From Mucor racemosus (taxonomy: Eukaryota; Mucoromycota; Mucoromycetes; Mucorales; Mucoraceae), in the NCBI GenBank assembly GCA_027405735.1, contig JAPEHQ010000006.1:310001-374000 (forward strand): a stretch of DNA of 64,000 bases, read 5' to 3'. The notes beneath the pieces were generated by a model that made no database searches, was not told where the DNA came from, and saw only the letters and a program-made list of their open reading frames with translations. The first letter of the stretch is position 1. The number at the start of each line of letters is the position of its first letter. The translations under genes were made by a program, and so were the position numbers. Below are positions 46,507 through 59,299 of this stretch, piece after piece.

Positions 46507-47157
46507 ATTATTATGTTAGAGACCGATATTTTCATTAACCGAATTCTAAGATCAAATATCATTATTTACTACTGGATTGTTGGACGTATTTCCTGATTAC
46601 CAGATCAAATCGAAGGCAATAATAATATTTATATCTACTCAATGAAAAGCTAGAACTGGCTACAAACCCACAAATGTTCCAGAAAAGTGATAAAATTTCA
46701 AATGGTATAAAAACAAAAAAAAAAAGAATAATCTAATATCTTGTATAATAACCATAGTTTTGATCGTAGCTATACTTGAAAACAAACTTTTTTACAGCTG
46801 ACAATCGTAAACTAAAATAATAAGTTTAAAGAATGTTAATTTGTTTAAATTTTATATATGATAAAGTAACATCCACAACCTTAGATTTGGCTAGCATCAT
46901 ATGAATTTAAGCAGTAAGTTTTTTTAAGTTTATGCTAGAGTAAAAATCATTGTTGCTGTAAACATCATAGCTATAAACATTTTTACAAATGATGGTGATA
47001 ATCGTAAATATATTGGCTCTTGCATGTATTGCTCTACATCAAGAACCTATTGAATTATAGTGTCTATAATTTATATTAATAAAAACAAATGTAATTTAAA
47101 AACCCATTCCAGTAAAAAAATGCAATGGAATTTTGAGAACGGCACGATGCTCATGTA

Positions 47158-47602
47158 TGTTGTATTTGCATATATAAATGTACCTTAAATCGTAGTTTAA
47201 ATATGACAATAAACTATACCTTAACATATTTAGTATAATATGTGTCATATAAACACTGTAAATGATTACTCTGATAATCACATAAGCTAAGTTCTGATAA
47301 TCTAGACTTACAATAAAAGATAGAAAATAAAGAATATTAATAATTAGTGTAGCCAAGAGCAACTAAAGACTTTAGACTGATCATCTATATCTGAATATAA
47401 TTACATTAGCATAAGTGAGGATTGACACTAAATTTTAGTATGAGAACACTGTTCTAGACAGGTGTATAAGCAATCCTTAAATCAAATATAAATAGCAGTA
47501 GACATTCACCCTTCATTTGATTTTCCCATCTCGTTTTTATATTTAATAAAGATTGACCAATTCTCACGTACTTATCTTTCTTTATTATCTACATTTACAA
47601 CA
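47158..47602. mobile_element. Solo LTR, copia-style ends (445 bp)
   Basis: Ends TGTTGTATT...TTTACAACA, with a perfect 5-bp duplication ATGTA (47,153-47,157; 47,603-47,607). The empty site is intact near 60,695-60,705. Ends of the TGTTG...CAACA type are usual for Ty1/copia LTRs, but no internal region proves the class. Confidence 0.85.
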
Positions 47603-47814
47603 ATGTACAAACCAATTTGTACCCATACAATCAGCTCATTATGTTCATGGTTGAGTTTTATTATTATGCACAAATAGGGATAATGATATGCTTATGGGCA
47701 ATTCTACTATTATGCACACATGGGATTAATGTTATACACACGGACAAAATCTATAATTCTGCACATACAGGCTTAGCGTTGTTGTGCTCGTGAATAATAT
47801 TGACATAACAGTTT

Positions 47815-48246
47815 TGAAATGCCAAAGATTTAGAATAAATATTATGGCAAGAAAAAATGTATAATTTAATAAAGGAACTTGTTAAATTAAATCACACACA
47901 AAAACTGAAGAGAATCTTTATTTAATATCAATAATTTGTCCTATTTATATACAAATTCTATATTACAATTATCCGTAAGATCAGCTTTGGATCGATTATA
48001 TCTTTCTGACATTCTATTGTCAGGTCATTTTATTTACATTAGTAACACAACACATTTAAGTTCAGCTTATCTTATATAGCTAAATCCAACAAGTGGGTAT
48101 GTCTCACATATCCCGCTTCCCGGATCTTGCTTTAGAAAAATAAGAACAATCGAGAATGTTATCATAGATCAGTTAGCTGACTTCTTGAAAATAAGGATTA
48201 CAAATCAAAAGGTTCATTATCTTACGATTAACCGGTGGATGCAACA
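47815..48246. mobile_element. Solo LTR, type II (432 bp)
   Basis: Ends TGAAATGCC...GATGCAACA, perfect 5-bp duplication AGTTT (47,810-47,814; 48,247-48,251). The intact site is at about 60,484-60,500 in the sister unit. It shares its last nine bases with type I LTRs, suggesting related elements. Confidence 0.85.
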
Positions 48247-49790
48247 AGTTTCAATCTTCAAAATTGGAGTATCCCCTCTTTCTATAACTAACCTCATAAT
48301 AAACATTTTTTTAGGATATAATACCTCAGAAACCACAAAATAGATATAATTTAGTTGCATTATGCTAGCTGTTCGTGATCTCGTTTTATATTTCATGAAA
48401 GGCTCAAAACCACGTAAAATCCACTGCTTTTTCCTTAAAAACTGGGTCTCACTTTTCATTGCTGCTATACTTTTTTTTTCATTAAATAACACCAAGATAA
48501 AATTATATGCCAATGTACCTGAGATGTTTACCTTTAATCCAAAAACAAGTATTTGAAAATATCCTATTTTTTGCAGCTGGTATTAATTTTTCAGTGCTAA
48601 GGTTTCAGATTTTTTACGCGTATTTCACTGCTAATGGATTCAAAACTTTGAGGCTTCATATCTCTAAAATAACTAAGCTATATTAACACTTGCTAATAAT
48701 AAAACTTGCTTGTTTCAAAGTGCTCTATAACATATTTAAATATAAAAAAATTCTGAACACTTTTATTTTTTTTCATTTTTTTTTTGGCATTTTTGTAGTA
48801 GATTACAAAATATTTATTAAATTGAGTAGCAGTTTTTTTTACTCATATCATCAAGCTTGTTGAGCTCTCTCGGATCCAATTTTTTTTTTTAAAAAATATT
48901 GATTTTTCGTGGAGATATCCTCAAAAATGTGTACAAAAATATACCCACATTTCTAGCTTCCATTTTTCCCTTATATACCCTCATCCCAAATTCTGAATCT
49001 GAAAAAAATTTGGACAAAAATCTGGTTTTCTCTACAAAAAATGGAGCTAGAAGATTCCGCAATAGCTCGATCGATAGATAATTTGTTTGCACATCATTTC
49101 AATTACTTATATGTTAAATATGTTTATTAAAATTAATGTGTATATTCAAAAAACCTCCAAAATTTCAATTACATTTTACGCAAAATTTAATGTAAAATGT
49201 TTGTCTGAGTTTTATTTAGATGGATGCAGAATCTAAAACTGTACAAAAGCTATTTAATATACTAGGTCGACTTACTTTGCAGTTCATGATCAATTAAACG
49301 ATTTTGTTTTTTTCATCATTTTTCGTCCATTTTTTACAATAAATTTTGGAACCCCGTTGTGATAGATTTTAAGCTGTGATAAGAATTATTATTTTGATTA
49401 TTTCGACGAAAAATCAATATTTTCCACTGAAACAAAAACAGAAGAGTGGCGTTTATTTGTATCTATATTGTAAAAAAAATGACGCTTTAACTTGTGTGTT
49501 TAATTTTTACAATCAATTTTAGGTCAATGCTAGGCCAGTGCACCTATATTCTGATACTAACCCTTTTGTTTTCGGACAGACATCAATGGCCCGTAGAGGG
49601 AAGATACAGCTTTTTTGAAATTTAAAGGAAGACGACAAAATATTGAGCAAGAAAATTCGAAACCCTTCTGAAAACCATCTGTTCTAAAAGTTATTTTTTG
49701 TAAAAAAAACTCAGTAATTACAAATCTTACATGATGGTAGGTACACTTGTTTGACACGATTGTCTCAAATGGTAACTTTCATGAGCTACT

Positions 49791-50445
49791 GTGAATTGAC
49801 TTTTATAGCTAGTAATAATGTTTAGTATTGAGTAGATACATGTTTCCACATTAAAACCAAATTTGTATTTATTTTTACGACATTTTTATTTTTCGGCAGC
49901 GTTAACAAAATCACTGTAGATTCAATTTCAAGACCCTTGGGATTTTGGCATAGAAAATGTGCAAAGTTTCATAAATCTGAAATTGTATATGCAGCAAGTT
50001 AATATTATTTTGCACTTTATTATATATATATATATATATATCAACTACAGACGGCTTGTATATATTAACAAAAATCTGTATTCGCATGGTAAATATCATA
50101 GAACACACAATAGAACTGAAAATATATCATAGATCAAGAGCACATAATGAAACTGAAATTGCAGCAAAAGCCCAAAACTTTATACAATAAAACAGGAACA
50201 TAATGCTGTTATCATAAAATTGGAGTTTCTCTCAACGACCTGAAGTTCTGTGATCACGAAGAAGCATTTGAAAATTGCAACTGCTTTTAAATCAAGTGTC
50301 TCTTATTAGAGGTAAATCAAAATCAACAATTGAGTGGCTCTGTTTTAAAAAAGCGAATCTCTCGGATAAAGCGGGGAGGGAGAGAGGCTTTTGTAAGTGG
50401 GTTTCCTTTTCGTATACTTGTACACAAACTTATATTAATTCAATA
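49791..50445. other. Intergenic upstream of MDM10
   Basis: AT-rich spacer with a (TA)n tract at 50,022-50,041. No gene recognised; likely contains the MDM10 promoter. Confidence 0.4.
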
Positions 50446-51650
50446 ATGAACGATTTTATGGAATACTGCTTAAAGCGGTTCTATCGTTCGTCAGGATGGA
50501 ATGAAGAAAATCAATATTCAAATCTTTGTTCATGGTCCCATGCCATTCTCGACTTTCATACACCCAAAGGACTTTCACTTGTTATATCCAAGTTACCAAC
50601 ACCTCAATTTAAACCTTCTTATACCTTGAATGCTTTACCAACATTGAATGGTAGCTTGGGATATCTTTACACTTCTAGAAAACTTGATATTGGAACTAGC
50701 GCTACTGTAGATTTCCAAGATATGATTGATCGATTTAGAATTGTAATCAAACCACCAACGAATAAAGGAGATGATTATAAAGGTAATCTTAACTTTAGAC
50801 GAGGCTCAATCTATCAATGAATTAAATGTTTGTTTTTTGTTAGTAAACCCTGATTATTTACTATATGGTAGAATGTTCTTTCCTGGAGCTCGTTTAGAAG
50901 CAATGTACGTTCGACGTATTTCAGAACATGTTCAATATTCAGTAACAGCTGTCAACAATGCACGTGCATATGTATCTCCACAAGTTGCAATGCAGTTACA
51001 ATATGATGTGGGGAAGTGGTGCTCAGAATGCTCTTATACATCAGATGATGGTTTATTAGGTTTAAGAGCTTTGTATAATTTTGGACAACCTGTATCATCT
51101 GGACAATGGTCTGTTGGTACTGAATTATATTACGGTGTGCTTGATAAGAGTGGTGGATGTAAGTGATAAATCTAGATTTATATAATAATCATTAACATTA
51201 TTTGTAATAGTATCAACCGGCATTCGTTATCGTACATTGCCATCATCTAATGCGCCACCTATTAGTTTTACTTATACCTTAAATCCTATCGTAGGTCATA
51301 TGTCAACTAGTTATGTTGCCAAAGTATCAGATCAATTAGTAATGTGTTCTCGATTTGATTTCAGCATCTATTCATACGAAAGTGATTTAGCAGTTGGATT
51401 CGAATATCGCACTAAAAACAAAAAGCCTACAATAGAAACGGATATAGATGATGGAGTAGTTACATTGACTGCAGATCGTACCGAGAAATTAGAAGGCTTA
51501 ATTAAAGCAAGATGGGGATTTGCAAAAGGATTAGCTTTAATGTGGGAAGGAAGATTCAAAAACACATTATTTAGTTTAGGATTAACAGCAGATCTTAGAA
51601 GCACAAGCCCAATTCGTACAATTGGATTAGAAGTACAATATTTCTCATAA
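50446..51650 (+). CDS. MDM10: Mitochondrial outer-membrane protein Mdm10 (ERMES/SAM complexes)
   Basis: Three exons (50,446-50,782, 50,844-51,158, 51,211-51,650) give 363 residues. The start MNDFMEYCLKRFYRSSGWNE matches the Mdm10 N-terminus, and the end RTIGLEVQYFS is a beta-signal-like final strand. The alternating pattern throughout (GSLGYLYTSRKLDIGTSATV, TGIRYRTLP, SFTYTLNPIVGHMSTSY, LEGLIKARWGFAKGLALMW) fits a porin-like barrel. Mdm10 is part of the ER-mitochondria encounter structure for lipid exchange and also helps assemble Tom40 at the SAM complex. An in-frame frame extends upstream to 50,275 but the ATG chosen restores the conserved start. Confidence 0.92.
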
Positions 51651-51707
51651 TATTAATATGTTTTATTAAAATTCCATTTTTTTATACAACTTTTTTTATT
51701 ATCCAAC

Positions 51708-53613
51708 TTAATGACCATGTCCATCATCTTCAGGGTTACCTCTTTGTTCAGGTGCAACCTTGATAAAGTCATCAATTCTTAAAATAGCAATAGCTGCTTC
51801 AGTAGCACTCTTTAGTGATTTAATCTTGGACATTGTAGGCTCCAAAATACCAGCCTTGACATTATCACGAACTGCACCATCGATTAATTCGAGACCGTAC
51901 CACTTAAGAGCACGCTTACGATCATCAGCATCAGCATTAAGAGCAGTATTATGATAAGCACGAAGTTTTGCGACTAATTCAGTAGAATCCTTGGCAGCAT
52001 TGACAGCAAGAGTCTTGGGGATGACAAGCAAAGCATTAGCAAATTCGGCAATAGCAAGTTGTTCACGAGAACCCAAGCTAGTAGCAAAATTTTCAAGGTA
52101 TATACTCAAAGCGGATTCGACAGCTCCACCACCGGGAACGACACTGTTACTTTCTAATGTTCTCTTTACAACACAAAGAGAATCATGAAGAGATCTCTCC
52201 ATTTCATCCAACATGTAATCGTTAGCACCACGCAAAATGACGGAAGCAGAGTTTTGAATCTTTGTACCCTTAACCAAAATACACTCATCATCAGAGATAC
52301 GTTCTTGGATAACTTCTTCAGCTTGACCAAGAGAACTAGCCTCAAAGGTTTCTTCACCTTCCAAATTGGCTAAAGAAGAAACTAAAGTAGCGCCAGTTGC
52401 CTTGGCAATACGCTTCAAATCTTCCTTTTTACAACGACGAACGGCCATAGCACCGGCCTCTACGAAAAGCTTGAGACATAAATCATCAATACCCTTTGTT
52501 GTTAAAATGACATTGGCACCAGTATCCAAAATCTTTTGAATACGTTCAGTTGTAATTTCAATTTCTCTCTTACGAATATCTTCCAACTTGTCGGGATCAT
52601 CAACAACAATGTTAACACCGAGGTGCATACGTGCTTTTTGTAAATTCATATCTAAACAAGCAATCTTGGCGTTTTTGATTTGCTTTTTCATGGCTTGAGA
52701 TGCAACAGTACAGTTCAAGGCATAACCACGAACAAATTGAGATTCGAGACCTGATTTACCATGAGCCTTAAGAATGTTGACAGCCTTGACGGGATACTTG
52801 GTTTCACCACGAGTGTTGGTGGATTTAACAGCTAAAATAGCTTCGACGGCAAGGTTGGCAAAGAACTTGGAATCACTAGAAATTTCAATTAATTAATGTT
52901 GGTTCCACACTTTTATAACCAAAATCCACAACTTACGATCCAATAAGCTTTGAACTCATAGAAGTCTTTGCAGCATTGATAAGACATTCTTTACCGAGAG
53001 TATCGACTTTGATGGACATTTCGTTGGCAATGAAACGACAAGCTTCCTTGGAAGCTAAACGATAGCCAGTAATGATAGTAGTGGGATGAATTTTATTCTT
53101 TACGAGTTCGTTGGCACGTTTCAAAAGTTCAGCAGCAATGATAACTACAGAAGTAGTACCATCACCAACTTCACGATCTTGTTGTTGGGCAAGTTCAACT
53201 AAAACTTTACCAGCAGGGTGTTCAACTTCGAGTAATTGAAGGATAGTGGCACCATCGTTAGTGATTGTAACGTCCTATGAATAATAATTTTATTAGCATT
53301 TTTTTTTTTTTTGGTTCCTGAATTTTATTGATTTTGATAATTTCTTTATTCTCGAGAAAAAGAATATTCTTGATATAACTTACACCAATTTCATCAACAA
53401 GCATTTTGTCCAAACCAACGGGACCTAAAGAACTCTTGACGATATTTGCGATAGAAGCAGCAGCAAGAACTATTATAAATTTTGATCTGTCAGATGTTGT
53501 GTAAAGGACGCGTCAAATGTCAAATAAAACTTACCATTGCTGGCACGAACATCTTGACCAGTAGTACGTTCACCTCCCAAAAAGAGTGAATTATTTTGGT
53601 CTCTTTGATACAT
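51708..53613 (-). CDS. CCT1: Chaperonin TRiC/CCT subunit alpha (TCP-1)
   Basis: Four exons (53,613-53,535, 53,469-53,384, 53,274-52,937, 52,875-51,708) give 556 residues, normal for CCT1. Group II chaperonin motifs are intact: NIVKSSLGPVGLDKMLVDEI, DVTITNDGATIL, the ATPase GDGTTSVVIIAAELL, KTSMSSKLIGS, and VPGGGAVESALSIY near the C-terminus. Alpha-specific wording (YALNCTVASQAMKK, NAKIACLDMNLQKARMHLGV, AILRIDDFIK) distinguishes it from other subunits. It folds actin, tubulin and other clients as one position in the eight-subunit cytosolic ring. Convergent with MDM10, with 57 bp between stops. Confidence 0.96.
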
Positions 53614-54464
53614 TATGTGTTAAAAAAGGTAAAGAAAGAGCAACCTGGATATTATGAACTCCACCTTTACAACTTGGGGCTACCTTTCAAAATTTTCTCC
53701 CTCTCACCTCTTTTTACACGTCGTTTTTGAAGTCTAATATAGGAAATTGAAATGGTTTGAGTGGGTGATGAATCATGGTGGCTTATGGTTGGAAGTTCAA
53801 GGAACAAACAGGTTAAACGATATTCAATTGGATACAATGTTCGGTAGGACCAAATGTTTGCATGTGTTTTATGAATATATTTGATGCAGGCTCCTCGCTT
53901 TAATGATATCAATAATGTGTTGATATAAACTGTATATCACTGCAAAAAATATACGTTGTTTACATGTATAAATAATTATTATTTTAGGGGTATTCAACTA
54001 CATGCAAGATAAAAATTGATTTTAGCGGTCAATTCTGAGAAAAATCCCAGAATTTCAGAAATAAATTGGGAGAAATCTTATTTGAAAATACTAGATTTTC
54101 ATATAAACAGCTCAAAAAAAAAAATACAAAAATGAAATCAAACATCAAATAATTACTTTTACTATAAACATAATATTGTAAAATTGCTGTATTCGTCTTT
54201 AAAAACTATTTAAAAAAGTGCTACTACGGTCCGCTGTCATGGAATGCGAAACATTTCTACTTGATGATTATCATGATAAACTAAACCAAATACAGTAGTA
54301 TGATGTGGTGTACTATTAGTCTATCTGGATCAGATTACTCCTCAAATAGTGCATTTTTTAGTACGAAAAACTGGGCACATATACAATAAAGTAAAAGCAA
54401 GAAGCATTCCATCATTAATAAAAAAAAATCTTTTTCTCTCTATCAATAATTCACAATATCCAAA
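53614..54464. promoter_or_regulatory. Divergent region CCT1 / eRF1
   Basis: About 850 bp between two outward-facing housekeeping genes. The part next to eRF1 contains a pyrimidine-rich stretch (TCTTTTTCTCTC) near its ATG. No gene or recognisable element. Confidence 0.4.
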
Positions 54465-55937
54465 ATGACCACATCTAATAATGAAGAATCACAACAACAA
54501 ATCGACCAAAATATTGAGATTTGGAAGATGAAAAAGTTGGTGCAGAATTTAGAATATGCAAGAGGGTAAGCTACAAATTCTGCATCGAAAAAAGCAATTG
54601 CAATCTAATCATGAGCAAAATTTCTTCTATAGTAATGGAACTTCCATGATTTCCCTCATTGTTCGTAAGTGTAGAGCAGATTTAACTTCATATTCTTACC
54701 GTAGCTAAACTAATGAATATTTATAGCACCTCGCTCTCAAATTTCCCAAGTTACGTCTATGCTGGTAGGTGAACAGGGCACAGCTTCCAATATCAAATCT
54801 AGAGTAAATAGACTCTCTGTACTATCTGCAATTACATCTACCTTGCACCGTTTAAAATTATACAGCCGAGTTCCCCCAAATGGGCTCGTGCTTTACTGTG
54901 GAACCATTGTTACAGACGAAGGCAAAGAAAAGAAGGTCAATATTGATTTTGAACCTCATAAGCCCATCAATACTTCACTCTACCTCTGCGACAACAAATT
55001 TCATACAGAAGCTCTGTCTGAGCTCATTGAAACCGATTCTAAATTTGGCTTTATCGTTATGGATGGTCATAGTACACTCTTTGGTACCTTGGCAGGTAAT
55101 ACCAGGGACATCATTCATAAATTCTCTGTAGATTTACCAAAGAAGCATGGACGTGGTGGTCAATCTGCACTTCGTTTCTCTCGTCTTCGAGAAGAAAAGA
55201 GACACAATTACGTACGTAAAGTAGCTGAATTAGCAGTAAACTTTTTCATTACAAATGACAAGGTCAATGTATCGGGTCTTGTGTTGGCAGGTTCAGCTGA
55301 TTTCAAAACAGAACTCTCTCAATCAGAACTATTTGATCCTAGGTTACAAGCTAAAATTATCAAGGTGGTAGATGTTTCCTATGGTGGTGAAAACGGCTTC
55401 AACCAAGCTATTAACCTAGCAGCTGATTCGCTTGCTAACCTTAAGTTTGTGCATGAAAAGAAGTTAATTGGTTCTTATTTCGATGAAATCTCACAAGATA
55501 CAGGCAAGTATTGCTTTGGAGTCAGCGATACACTCAAGGCATTGGAATTGGGTGCTGTAGAGAATTTACTTGTTTGGGAAACATTAGATACTCCTCGTTA
55601 TGTAGTAAGAGACGCTAATAATGAGGAACATGTTATACACCCTAGTAAAGATCAAGAAAAGACTAAAGAATTCCTGAAGGATCCTTTAGCAGATGTTAGT
55701 GCAGATAACAACAAAAATGAAATGTCTGTAATAGAAGTAAAACCTCTTGTCGAATGGTTTACTGAACATTATAAAGATTTTGGTGCCAACCTAGAGTTCG
55801 TTACCAATCGATCCCAGGAAGGTGCACAATTCTGCAAAGGATTTGGTGGTATTGGAGGTATCTTGAGATACCCTGTCAACTTTGAACAACTTGATTCTGC
55901 AGATGAAGACTTTGATTCTGATTCTGATTACTATTAA
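54465..55937 (+). CDS. SUP45: Eukaryotic peptide chain release factor subunit 1 (eRF1)
   Basis: Three exons (54,465-54,565, 54,633-54,664, 54,727-55,937) give 447 residues. Domain 1 has the stop-codon-reading [11 protein letters not shown] and YLCDNKF motifs; domain 2 has the catalytic loop [14 protein letters not shown], which triggers peptidyl-tRNA hydrolysis; domain 3 ends with an acidic tail ([14 protein letters not shown]) that contacts eRF3. NIKS and YxCxxxF are standard, indicating ordinary recognition of all three stop codons. The first 20 residues are a Gln/Asn/Glu-rich extension. The second exon is only 32 nt. Confidence 0.97.
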
Positions 55938-56056
55938 ATAATATATACAAAAATGATTAAGCGATAAAGTTTATTATATTAAATTAAGGGTTAGTGGGGT
56001 TATATAAATCAAAGATATTTACAAATGTGAGCGAATGTATGAGGGGGGGAAAGGGA

Positions 56057-57796
56057 TTAAAAGTCTGGAAAATGAGAACAGTAAGGCTCACTTGTATGTA
56101 TCAAATGATAGGGTAATTGCATTTCTTCATAATAAGCAAAACAACGGGTATCACCATCAAATTTGATTTCAGGAACAAACGGTGGTGTTAATTTACGGGC
56201 CAAAACTTGATCGAAATCCATATCTTTGAACCAAGCATGATTTTTGATATCGTTAGCACCATCTTTCAAATTACCAAATCTTTCTGAAGGTTTAGTTTTT
56301 AGTAGATTTTGTAATAAATCAATGGCTTCAGGACTAATATCTGAGGGAAATGTCATATCGCATTCAAGAATTCTTTGATACTGATCAACAGGGTTTTTAG
56401 AAGTAAATGGTGGATTTCTATTATATACAATATCATGTTAGGGTAAATACATTTTTATATAGTAACAATAATTACCCAGCGAGCATTTCATAAATAAGAA
56501 TACCAAGGCTCCACCAATCAACAGCTTTTGTATAACCTTGAGAGCGAATGATTTCCGGAGCCAAATAGTCAGGTGTACCGCATACCGTCCATGTACGATC
56601 GAGGACTCTTTTGGCAAAGCCGAAATCGGTGATCTTGATGTGGCCATGACGATCAATCAATATATTTTCAGGCTTCAGGTCACGATAAGCTATATTCATA
56701 CTATGAAGATATTCAATAGCTAATATCACTTCTGCTGCATAAAATCTAGCCTCATCTTCTGTAAATGCCTAAATGATGACATTAATATGTAATTCTCAAA
56801 TATCGGACTATAACTCTAGTTTACCTTTTTCTTGCGAAGCACACGAAATAGTTCGCCGCCTGGAACATAGTCCATGACAAGAAATACATGGCTTTCACTT
56901 TGAAAAGAGCCCCATAATTTAACCAAAAAAGGGTGGGATACTGATCCCAAAACATCCCGTTCATTATTAGCGTGTTCCACTTGACGTTTAGTTACTAAAT
57001 CTTTCTTGTTGATAGCTTTGATAGCATAATATTTGCCATTGATTTTACTTTTAGCTAAATGAACACGAGCAGATGAACCAGTGCCTACAGTTTGCTTAAT
57101 CACAAAATCATCTAATGAGAGTCGATGAGATTTATGGCTGTTGCTGAAATGGTGTTGAGTGTAATTGTATTCTTTATTTGCGGGCATGTTTGTGTAAATT
57201 CTATTACTTTCAGGATGATCTGGCTCGATGGGGGTCTTATCATGCATGCTAACATCTTCTACGCACTTTATAGTTGGGGGTTCATCCTGTATACTAAGGT
57301 TCTCGATACATTTATCAATTGGACCTATTGTAGGGGAAAATTTATTGACAGTGGGGTGAATGTGCGGAGATGATGTAGGTGAATTTAATCTTGATGCAAG
57401 ATTACTGATAGGAGAGATGGGCGCAGGTGGAGAACTAGAAGCAAAGAAATTATCTGGAAGATTATGTGTGAAAATAGGCTTTGGTGTAGTGGCAGGCGTC
57501 ATTGTGATTGAATCTATAAATGTGTGTACAACAATGAGTCCAAAATGTTGCATATAATCTACAATTTACTTACTTGATTTCTCTTTTTCTTCATCAACAA
57601 CAGGATTTAATAATGTTTTCTCTGAATCAGTTGATTTTCTACTCTCAGCGTCCGTTTTGTTCAATACACAGCGACAAACAGGAGGAGAAATATAACATAA
57701 AAGATTTTGTTGATTGTTGCTATTGTTTAAAGGTGTTGATGCGATGGGATATTTTGGTAAAGAAGAGTCAACTAATTGCATAAATTCTGTACACAT
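56057..57796 (-). CDS. cAMP-dependent protein kinase (PKA) catalytic subunit
   Basis: Four exons (57,796-57,574, 57,513-56,825, 56,768-56,476, 56,417-56,057) give 521 residues. A long, Ser/Pro-rich non-catalytic N-terminus (about 200 residues) precedes the kinase domain. AGC-kinase landmarks: glycine loop [16 protein letters not shown] lysine in [28 protein letters not shown], activation loop [15 protein letters not shown] with the PDK-site threonine, and the C-terminal FPDF that ends the protein as in PKA FxxF tails. The final FxxF stop and the RTWTVCGTP loop favour PKA over PKC/AKT-like kinases. In Mucorales PKA controls dimorphism, but that role here is inference. Confidence 0.94.
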
Positions 57797-58889
57797 TTTT
57801 TTTTTTTTTCAATAATCTAATAAAAAAAGTAAAAGAAGAGTGAAAATTTCTTCTGGTCCAATAGTTCATATATATATATATATATATTATCGAAAGAAGA
57901 AATACTATGTTTATATTGCATAGGTTTCATTTTCCGTCAAATACAGAGAAATTGATAAGGTTTCAGTTTGCTCAAATGAAATAAGATTACGGTCAAGATG
58001 ACAGTTGATTTTATTGCCATGGAACATTTCTATCAAGATTATCACTCTGTTTTATATTAATCGTTTCAATTTTGTATTAAATACAGTGAGCTTTTTTCAT
58101 GCTTCATGAAACTTGAGAAAATAGTGATTTCTCCTCGTAGAGTTTCCATCCAGTTTCCTCACCCCACCTATCAAAATCTATAAATGGATACAATCGATTT
58201 AACTTAACTTCTTTTTTCCTGAAAAATGACTCTCTATCGATTTCAAAATTTAAGATTCAAATGTATTTGATAAACATTACATACAAGGGGTCATTGTATT
58301 CTAAATATATTCATTATCATTTTATCCGAGTTTTCCTTAATAGTATTAATCTTTCTGATTTTCTCTCTTCGAAATACATGCATTTTTTATTATTTGAACA
58401 TATAAAACTTTGATATACATAACATAATATTATACAGAATGTTTTATATTCATAAGAGCACACTGCGATTGTTGATTTCTTCTGCTAAAAATACGTACAG
58501 AGAGCAAAATCAGGCCATTTTCGACATTTATTGTCATTTCCATATTTGATACTCCTACTGACAGCACCACAAGATTTGGATGGATGCTGATAATCGATAG
58601 CTAAAATTACTTAAAATATTATAGCTTATCAATAGTCCACGCATCATTTCGATTTAGACGTTTGCTCCTCGATTAGCTAAGAACTTGGTTATCAAATATC
58701 ATATCACAAGTCTTCTTTTTGGTATCATCATACTGAATGGTAAATAGCCTTTTTGTTTCCAAAAAAGTATAGCGAAACTTGTTTTAATAAAAAAGTACGA
58801 AAATACATATCAAAGAGAGAAGGTAAAATAAAAAAGGATTAAAACAGTAAAATTAGTATACTTTAAAGTAAAACAATCGATAAGCCAAT
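57797..58889. other. Intergenic upstream of the PKA gene
   Basis: AT-rich spacer with a (TA)n tract near 57,870-57,887. No coding region or shared repeat was noticed. Confidence 0.4.
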
Positions 58890-59290
58890 ATATCTAAAGT
58901 ATTAAGCTCATCGAGCTCCAGCCATGCTACGCTTCTTGTAAGGAAGGTTGCGGCGAAATTGGTAAAGCCAGTTTAATGATTACCGACGCTAGTAGAATTG
59001 AATGCTGGGCAGGGAAAACCAAGTGCAAGGTAACATAACCCAGATAAACCAATTGCAATAGAAGATATAGCATCCCTTCCTTATATATAATTTATATATT
59101 TGGTACCTTGCGTTCTCGTTTGATTTTTTGGATTTTATCAAAAACTGGATATAAAAAGACTGGATTGAAAGCAACCACGCTGCAAAGATGTCAATTAATA
59201 AAGCCACAACTATTGATGTCTCTCATGTGAGATAAAAAATACCTAATACTCAATGATGCATCTGATGTAACAGCTGTTGCAGTCAAAAGT
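58890..59290 (-). pseudogene. Decayed 3' end of a sideroflexin-like gene, truncated by repeat D
   Basis: Three minus-strand exon-like pieces fit GT-AG junctions: about 59,290-59,243 (LTATAVTSDASLSI), 59,179-59,107 (VVAFNPVFLYPVFDKIQKIK) and from 59,004 (HSILLASVIIKLALPI). After LALPI the protein sense continues only in another frame (AATFLTRSVAWLELDEL), implying a small frameshift. The order resembles the sideroflexin C-terminus: an AV...SR helix, a hydrophobic Pro-rich segment, then ALP...ALFPQ...LE. Upstream exons are missing because repeat D begins at 59,300. Sideroflexins are mitochondrial serine/amino-acid carriers. The family match is by eye and moderate. Confidence 0.45.
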
Positions 59291-59299
59291 TACGTTACC

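Larger units (their letters stand above)
43346..49790 (-). repeat. Composite repeat unit (tail + A + D), inverted copy with four nested insertions
   Basis: The stretch 43,346-49,440 is the reverse complement of 59,300-63,657. It contains, as extra pieces, 43,425-44,061 and solo LTRs at 46,154-46,506, 47,158-47,602 and 47,815-48,246. It lacks the 147-bp MITE of the other copy. A portion: about 44,770-47,814. D portion: 48,252-49,790. The dynein-derived fragment lies at about 44,905-45,000 and is frame-shifted by a missing G after its LNKLA codons. Confidence 0.85.

Noticed and set aside
48899..49081. 60-codon frame in repeat D and its antisense partner
   Set aside because: Both strands open at once in a recent repeat; frame ends vary between copies, so coding is not supported.
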